Positions 60,037 through 64,000 of a stretch of 64,000 bases of DNA are shown one piece after another (within the stretch, counting starts at the first letter, position 1; every line of letters starts with the position of its first letter). Made by a program: the position numbers and the translations under genes. Location of the stretch: contig CAVWOU010000010.1 of NCBI GenBank assembly GCA_963756745.1, positions 434,001 to 498,000 on the forward strand. Direction: 5' to 3'. The notes under the pieces are model-generated. The model was not told where the DNA came from. It did no database searches and saw only the letters and a list, made by a program, of their open reading frames with translations. Source of the DNA: DASPWW01 sp963756745. Its GTDB lineage: Bacteria; Actinomycetota; Thermoleophilia; Solirubrobacterales; 70-9.

Positions 60037-60549
60037 AGGCCCGGCAGGCGGCTCATCGTCGAGCGCACGTTCTCCTCCTCGTAGCTCAGGTGGGCGAGGA
60101 GGTCGTCCGCGAGCCGGGTCAGCCCTTCGGCGAGGCGCTGGCGCGACCCGTTCCCCTCGGCCTCGCTCAGCGACCTCGCCGAGTCCTCGACCTCGTCGAG
60201 GAGGCCTGAGACGTTGCGGTGCTCGGACTCGAGCCGATCGACCACCGGCGCCGATCTCGGAGTTCGCGTCGCGAAGCCGCGGGAACAGCAGCGCGTCCTC
60301 GGCGTTGTGGTGGCTATGGACGAAGGAGCAGTAGCGCAGGCAGTTGACCTTCAGCCGCCACAGCGGGCCGTTCGTCTGCAGCTCGCGGATCTCGCCGGCG
60401 AGCTCATCGGCCGGCCGCCCCTCGAGGCACTCGTCGGCGAGCCGCCGAACCGTGTCGAGGTCGCGGCGCACCATGCGGTGGACCCACAGCAGCTCCTCGA
60501 ACAGCGCCTTCCCCCGATCCGTCTCCGGCTGATCGGTGAACTCGCTCAT
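60033..60549 (-). CDS. Hemerythrin HHE-domain protein, one frameshift
   Basis: About 172 residues. An up-down four-helix bundle: LFEELLWVHRMVRRDLDTVR, CLRYCSFVHSHHNAEDALLF, VVDRLESEHRNVSGLLDEVE, LLAHLSYEEENVRSTM. The His/Glu pattern (H-x3-E-D in HHNAED, E-H, H-x3-E) would bind a di-iron centre for O2 or reactive-oxygen sensing or detoxification. One extra G near 60246 separates RDANSEIGA from VVDRLESEH. Family members are often linked to sigma factors or redox stress. Confidence 0.78.
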
Positions 60550-60580
60550 CCCCGGATATCACTACACCGGGGTGCCCGGC

Positions 60581-60616
60581 GGGCGCCGCGCGCTCGGGAT
60601 CCGGCGCGCGGCGCCC
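60581..60616 (-). terminator. 13-bp-stem hairpin after the membrane-protein gene
   Basis: Perfect arms GGGCGCCGCGCGC / GCGCGCGGCGCCC with a 10-nt loop, 12 nt past the stop on the minus strand. GC only. Confidence 0.5.
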
Positions 60617-60628
60617 TGGGCTATGGCT

Positions 60629-61304
60629 TTACGCGGGCGGTGGGGTGGACGCGGGCGGTGCGGTGGACGCCGGCGGTGCGGTGGAGGGTGCCGATCCGCC
60701 CCGCGCTTGCATCGTGAGCATGATGCTGACGACGAGGATCCACACGATCCCGAGCAGGAAGGCGAAGAACCCGATCGGCGTCAGCGACGCGATGCCGAAC
60801 AGGATCGCCACCCATCCCAGCCACTTCGGCAGCGCCCCGTGGAGAACGATCGAGAGTCCGACCGAGAACCACAGCACCTGGGTGCCGAGCGCGAACGGCA
60901 GGAAGTCGTTGTCCCACAACGCCTGCAGCGTCTGCACCGAGGTCGGCTCGATGTCGTCGGCGGCCTCGGCGATCGCGAACTGCGATCGTGCCGTCGATCG
61001 CCGCGCCGAGCGCGATGATCACCGCGCCGGCGAGCGGGAGCACCGACAGCATTCCTCCTTCGCCCTCCGCCGCGCGCAGAATCTTTCGCACGTAGGCGAA
61101 GAAGAAGACCAGAAGCGTGGCGGCGACCGTTCCCAGGAACGCCCCGATCTGGATCGAGTCCTTGTTGTCGATGTAGTGGTCGACGATCTCCTCCACCGGG
61201 TCGTCCGCGCTGGGCGGCTCACCCACGATGATGAAGCTGATGATCACGAGGACGACGAACGCGACGCCTGTGAGCGGCGCGAGCCACTCGGTGCTTCTGT
61301 TCAT
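60629..61304 (-). CDS. Four- to five-helix membrane protein with repeat tail, one frameshift
   Basis: About 225 residues. WLAPLTGVAFVVLVIISFII, IGAFLGTVAATLLVFFFAYV, MLSVLPLAGAVIIALGAAID, FALGTQVLWFSVGLSIVLHG and FFAFLLGIVWILVVSIML are membrane helices. One extra G near 60983 lies between AAIDGTI and QFAIAEAADDIEPTSVQTLQ. The C-terminus is three copies of a STAPPA-type hexapeptide. No known family. GGGAGGAGTGAGG precedes the ATG. Confidence 0.6.
60633..60686. repeat. Three 18-bp tandem repeats coding a STAPPA tail
   Basis: Units GCGGGCGGTGGGGTGGAC, GCGGGCGGTGCGGTGGAC and GCCGGCGGTGCGGTGGAG (one to three differences) code on the minus strand for three Pro/Ala-rich hexapeptides at the C-terminus of the membrane protein. 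Copy number could vary between strains. Confidence 0.7.
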
Positions 61305-61411
61305 GCCTCACTCCTCCCTTGGTGCAGCTCGGGCTCAACCCGGGCGTCAGCGACGTGCTTGGCACGCCATCCTGGGGCGCGGGGCGGACGGAAGAATCCG
61401 GCCCCGGGCGC

Positions 61412-61855
61412 CTATTCGCCCAGCCCGGCCGCTTCGAGCGCTTCCGAGCGGTCGCGGTACGCATGCATGGAGACGGCTCGACCGCCCCGGATCGTCCAGA
61501 CGTGGGTGGTCTCGAGCTCGATCGGAACGCCGCTTGCCCCACCCTCGGCCTCGATGCGCGCGAACACCACGACGTGATCGCCGGCATCGAGGAAGCGCTC
61601 CGGCTCGAAGTTCCATTCGCCCCACGTTTCCCGGAGCATGGCGATCATGCGAAGGGTGCCCTCTCGCCCGCGAAACACCGGCTCCCCCTCCGGGTAGTCG
61701 GGCGGCAGGCGAACCTCGAACTCCGCGTCGAGGTAGTCGCGGAACACGTCGTCGACCTGATCAGGGGTGATGCTGAGGAAGTCCCCCAGGGCGTACAGGT
61801 TGCGGATCAAGTCGACGTTCTGCTGCGAAATCGCCTGATCAGTATCGCGCGGCAT
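61412..61855 (-). CDS. SnoaL-like (NTF2-fold) protein
   Basis: A 147-residue small-barrel protein. ISQQNVDLIRNLYALGDFLS (first helix), FRDYLDAEFEVRLPPDYPEG, GTLRMIAMLRETWGEWNFEP, FLDAGDHVVVFARIEAEGGA and ETTHVWTIRGGRAVSMHAYR are the NTF2/SnoaL_2 pattern, the same family as the gene at 45409. No reaction can be inferred. The frame is intact. Confidence 0.72.
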   Translation of the reverse strand: MPRDTDQAISQQNVDLIRNLYALGDFLSITPDQVDDVFRDYLDAEFEVRLPPDYPEGEPVFRGREGTLRMIAMLRETWGEWNFEPERFLDAGDHVVVFARIEAEGGASGVPIELETTHVWTIRGGRAVSMHAYRDRSEALEAAGLGE

Positions 61856-62230
61856 CTAGGGTTCCGACGATGAACGAACAGCCGTCGCTCGTCGAGCCGA
61901 ACGATCCTCCGCCGGCCCAGTGAACGATTCGGTAGCCCATGGGCTACCGAATCGTTCAGTTGTCGAATGAGCGGACGAAATCCGCCGAAATTGCGAAGTC
62001 CCGGGAGCGGCGTGCGTGGTGTCTGGCACGCGGGGTCACATGACGGGCTACCGTCGAGCCAGGGGTACGGGGGTACTGGGGTGGCTTCCGAGGTGGCCAT
62101 TTCAGGTGACCCGTCGGCGCTCGACATCCCCTGATTCCAGACTGAGGCGACGCCCTGCTCGTCGCCGTGCGACGCCTCACGGGAGAGGGGGCGCCCGAGC
62201 GTGCCTCGGGGTTCATGAGGAGTGAATCCC
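61856..62230. other. 375-nt intergenic region before the sigma/anti-sigma fusion gene
   Basis: It holds a 38-bp perfect palindrome (listed separately), then about 270 nt without a convincing reading frame. The part 62010-62160 is less uniformly GC3 and may contain the promoter of the fusion gene, but I cannot pick a specific -10/-35 pair. GAGGAG at 62217-62222 is the ribosome site for ATG 62231. Confidence 0.5.
61921..61958. repeat. 38-bp perfect palindrome
   Basis: Each half (TGAACGATTCGGTAGCCCA and its exact complement) is 19 nt with no mismatch. It would fold as a 17-bp stem with a CATG loop. It is much less GC-rich than the surroundings. It lies between an outward-facing SnoaL-like gene and the sigma-fusion gene, so it is not an ordinary terminator for either; an operator, a recombination or transposon end, or an RNA hairpin are possible. 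Confidence 0.65.
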
Positions 62231-63649
62231 ATGGAGAGGAGCTTGGCGACATCGAGCGATCGGGGATCCAGTTCACCCGAGCCCGACCCGGCTGGATCGT
62301 CGGCCGGCTCTTGGGATCGGCGGTACGGGCGACTCTACGACGAGCTATGGCGGCCGGCTCGCGCGATGGTCAAGCGCGCATTCGGTAACGCGTTCGGCGA
62401 GGACGCGATCGAGGATCTGTACGGGAACGCGTGGCTCGGGACTCTTCGCGCGCTCGAGCGGCGCAAGACGGAGCTCAGCGACGGCGAGCTCCGGAAATAC
62501 CTGCTCACCGCCGTTGCCAATCAGGCGAGCAAGGAACTCCGTCGCCGCGGGAGGCGGCCGACGGCGCCGCTCGAGATGGCGAGGGGTATCCCCGACGGAG
62601 GTGAGCTGCCCGACGAGCGCGCCGCCGGGAACGAGGAATCGCGGATTGCCCGCGACGTCCTCGGCACGCTTCCCGTCCGCCGGCGGGCGGTGCTGATGCT
62701 CCGCTATGGCTGGGGGCTGGAACCGAGCGAGGTCTGCGGCCTGATCGAGGGCCTCTCGTACCGCGCGTACCGGAAGGAGATCACTCGTGGGGTCAACGAA
62801 GTGAGCTCGAAGCTCCGACTGGTCGAGCAGGGTCGTTGGTGCGCGAACCGGGAGCCGGTTCTGAAGGCATACGTGGCTGGACTGGCGGATGACGAGCAAC
62901 GCCGCCAGGCAGAACATCACCTCGCCCATTGTCGGCACTGCACCGACTACGTCGCGAAGCTCAACGGGCACCTGCACGAGATCGGGTCGGCGGTCGCCTG
63001 GCCAGGCGCCGCCGACGTCGTGGCCGGGGAGCGCATCTCGATCGCAGACCGGGTGGGCGAGCTCGTCGACCGCACTCGAGAATCGGCCATGGGAGTCTTC
63101 AATCGCGGCGGCAGTGAGTCCGCCGACACGGCGGCACAGGCCGCGGCGACTGGCGGGACCCGAGGTGCCGGGGTCGGCGCCGCCGGGGGGCTGGCCAAGC
63201 TCGCAGCCGTCAGCTCTGTTCCGAAGCTGGTGGCGGCCTGCGTGGGCACAGGCGCTGCGGCGACCGCATGCGTTGCGGCCGGCGTTGCGCCTGTCCATCT
63301 GCCCAACACCTCGGAGCGCCCGCCCGGTGATCGTCCCGTGGCCGAGCGACCCGATCGCGAGGACAGCCAGGTCAGGCCTCCGCTCATGCCGATCGAGGAC
63401 AGCCACGAACGGCCTACTCCCGACCGGCCTGCCGGCGGTGAAGCGACCGGCCAAACCCCCGATGCGCCGCCGGCACCGGCCCCGGCACCAGAACCCGCAC
63501 CCGCCCCGGCACCGCCGGTCGAGCAGGAGTTCGGGCTCGAACCGGCCGCGACGACCGAAACCGGTTACTCGAGCTCATCAGGAGGCAGTGGCGCGAGTGA
63601 CCTGGCCGCGGGAGGGTCGCCGGCAGTCACCAAGGAGTTCGGCCCGTAG
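62231..63649 (+). CDS. Sigma-70-type factor fused to zinc-finger anti-sigma, membrane helix and extracellular tail
   Basis: A ~472-residue single polypeptide. Residues ~28-95 resemble sigma region 2 (RLYDELWRPARAMVKRAFGN, LYGNAWLGTLRALERRK, LLTAVANQASKELRRRGRRP). Residues ~140-190 are a region-4-like module (LGTLPVRRRAVLMLRYGWGL, EVCGLIEGLSYRAYRKEITR). At ~220-245 an anti-sigma zinc finger follows (EHHLAHCRHCTDYVAKLNGH: H-x3-C-x2-C). Then comes a Gly/Ala-rich linker, a likely membrane seg­ment (KLVAACVGTGAAATACVAAG), and a Pro/Ala-rich tail (APAPAPEPAPAPAPP) ending in Ser/Gly repeats. ATG 62231 is 8 nt after GAGGAG. Membrane-tethered sigma activity released by proteolysis is inferred. Confidence 0.75.
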   Translation: MERSLATSSDRGSSSPEPDPAGSSAGSWDRRYGRLYDELWRPARAMVKRAFGNAFGEDAIEDLYGNAWLGTLRALERRKTELSDGELRKYLLTAVANQASKELRRRGRRPTAPLEMARGIPDGGELPDERAAGNEESRIARDVLGTLPVRRRAVLMLRYGWGLEPSEVCGLIEGLSYRAYRKEITRGVNEVSSKLRLVEQGRWCANREPVLKAYVAGLADDEQRRQAEHHLAHCRHCTDYVAKLNGHLHEIGSAVAWPGAADVVAGERISIADRVGELVDRTRESAMGVFNRGGSESADTAAQAAATGGTRGAGVGAAGGLAKLAAVSSVPKLVAACVGTGAAATACVAAGVAPVHLPNTSERPPGDRPVAERPDREDSQVRPPLMPIEDSHERPTPDRPAGGEATGQTPDAPPAPAPAPEPAPAPAPPVEQEFGLEPAATTETGYSSSSGGSGASDLAAGGSPAVTKEFGP

Positions 63650-63683
63650 CCAGCTGGAGTGTGGAGAAAGGGGAGTGGCGACA

Positions 63684-64000
63684 GTGAGCAGACGCTTCCG
63701 GTGGTGGGTCGGGATAACCGGCGCTGTCGCGATCGTCGTGTGGCTCGGAGTGGCCGAGACCGCACGGGCCGGGAGCTACAGGGTGTTCCAGTGTTCGCCG
63801 TGGCCGGTCGGCCCCGGGAATCCCGGCGCTGATCCCTATGTGGACGAGTCAGAGAGTGGAGGTGGCGACTATTCGATAACGAACTCCTGCAATTCGGCGA
63901 TCGGTGTCCACAACACCGGTCGCGCGAGCCAAGGGAACGAGGGCCGCTGGACATGGTATGCGCCGCCGGGCACCGCAATCACCCACGCTTCTCTGCTGGA
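63684..64000 (+). CDS. Secreted Cys-containing protein, cut by the window end
   Basis: The visible 105 codons begin with a signal peptide (RRFRWWVGITGAVAIVVWLG then VAETARA-G). The mature part reads SYRVFQCSPWPVGPG, NSCNSAIGVHNTGRASQ and GRWTWYAPPGTAITHASLL. A Tyr-x3-Cys start, a second Cys about 50 residues on and W-x-W-x-APPGT-x-I are features of a large secreted-protein group I recall from Thermoleophilia; function unknown. GTG 63684 is chosen because AAAGGGGAG ends 8 nt before it; GTG 63675 lies inside that site. The gene runs off the right edge. It may be co-expressed with the fusion gene 34 nt upstream. Confidence 0.65.
   Translation, partial: MSRRFRWWVGITGAVAIVVWLGVAETARAGSYRVFQCSPWPVGPGNPGADPYVDESESGGGDYSITNSCNSAIGVHNTGRASQGNEGRWTWYAPPGTAITHASLL

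Noticed and set aside
24864..60260. Programmed +1 ribosomal frameshifting as the cause of the many breaks
   Set aside because: The sites share no common slippery codon or stop context, occur up to seven times in one gene, and mostly duplicate a neighbouring base, as sequencing or polymerase slippage would.
63400..63600. Pro/Ala stretch in the sigma fusion as a DNA tandem repeat
   Set aside because: The codons vary and there is no exact DNA repeat unit; it is a low-complexity protein tail.
1..64000. tRNA, rRNA, CRISPR array, integrase or transposase genes
   Set aside because: I looked for cloverleaf-like arms, regularly spaced repeats and DDE or tyrosine-recombinase motifs and found none I could support.

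Overview
The window is 64 kb of very GC-rich DNA (about 70% by eye, with G/C at most third codon positions). It looks like a chromosome segment of a high-GC actinobacterium. Class Thermoleophilia (Solirubrobacterales/Gaiellales-like) is my best guess, from the gene mix: a Roadblock protein next to tldD/pmbA, DUF4394 with a SigK/RskA-type pair, a sigma/anti-sigma fusion, and a two-cysteine secreted protein at the right edge. The lineage is inferred. I see no rRNA, tRNA, CRISPR array, prophage or complete insertion sequence.

Layout. 0-0.3 kb: scrambled remnants of a glycosyltransferase and a methyltransferase. 0.3-4.1 kb: a secreted glycoside hydrolase and a polar amino-acid ABC transporter whose frames are repeatedly broken. 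4.2-8.4 kb: CysM-type cysteine synthase, a methyltransferase, a queuosine-salvage-like protein, a JAMM peptidase, a zinc-ribbon/DUF2007 protein and a peptidase-like protein without its metal site. 8.5-13 kb: a polytopic membrane protein, a sulfotransferase, DUF1152 and DUF1802. 13.2-20 kb: hydantoinase/oxoprolinase A and B, a PYROXD2-like oxidoreductase, and an MhqO/MhqD-like pair. 20-30.4 kb: a central-carbon block with ROK glucokinase, zwf, gnd, pgl, rpiA, tkt, tal, pgi and a HAD phosphatase, that is, nearly the whole pentose phosphate pathway without rpe. 30.6-36 kb: SixA-like phosphatase, AraC regulator, VOC protein, nadB, histone-deacetylase-family hydrolase, and a coiled-coil/HhH protein. 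36-47 kb: amt-glnB, a YCII/ECF sigma pair, small-molecule enzymes, and a TetR-controlled MFS exporter with two matching operators. 47-55.8 kb: MFS, rph-rdgB-CDF, then Roadblock-small protein-tldD-pmbA, and an MDR reductase. 55.8-64 kb: a sigma/anti-sigma/DUF4394 operon, an epimerase, a zinc-ribbon protein, hemerythrin, membrane proteins, the sigma/anti-sigma fusion and a secreted protein cut by the window end.

Two features run across the whole window. First, many genes that head a transcription unit have a TANNNT -10-like hexamer ending only 6-7 nt before the start codon. This suggests widespread leaderless transcription, often with divergent -10 elements that overlap or abut. Second, otherwise conserved genes are broken by single-base frameshifts. 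By hand I count about 34 explained by one extra base and about 5 by one missing base, concentrated in the ABC operon and tkt. Uncorrected sequencing or assembly error is the most economical explanation, so broken frames are given here as whole genes with their breakpoints rather than as true pseudogenes, except for the ABC cluster and clear remnants.
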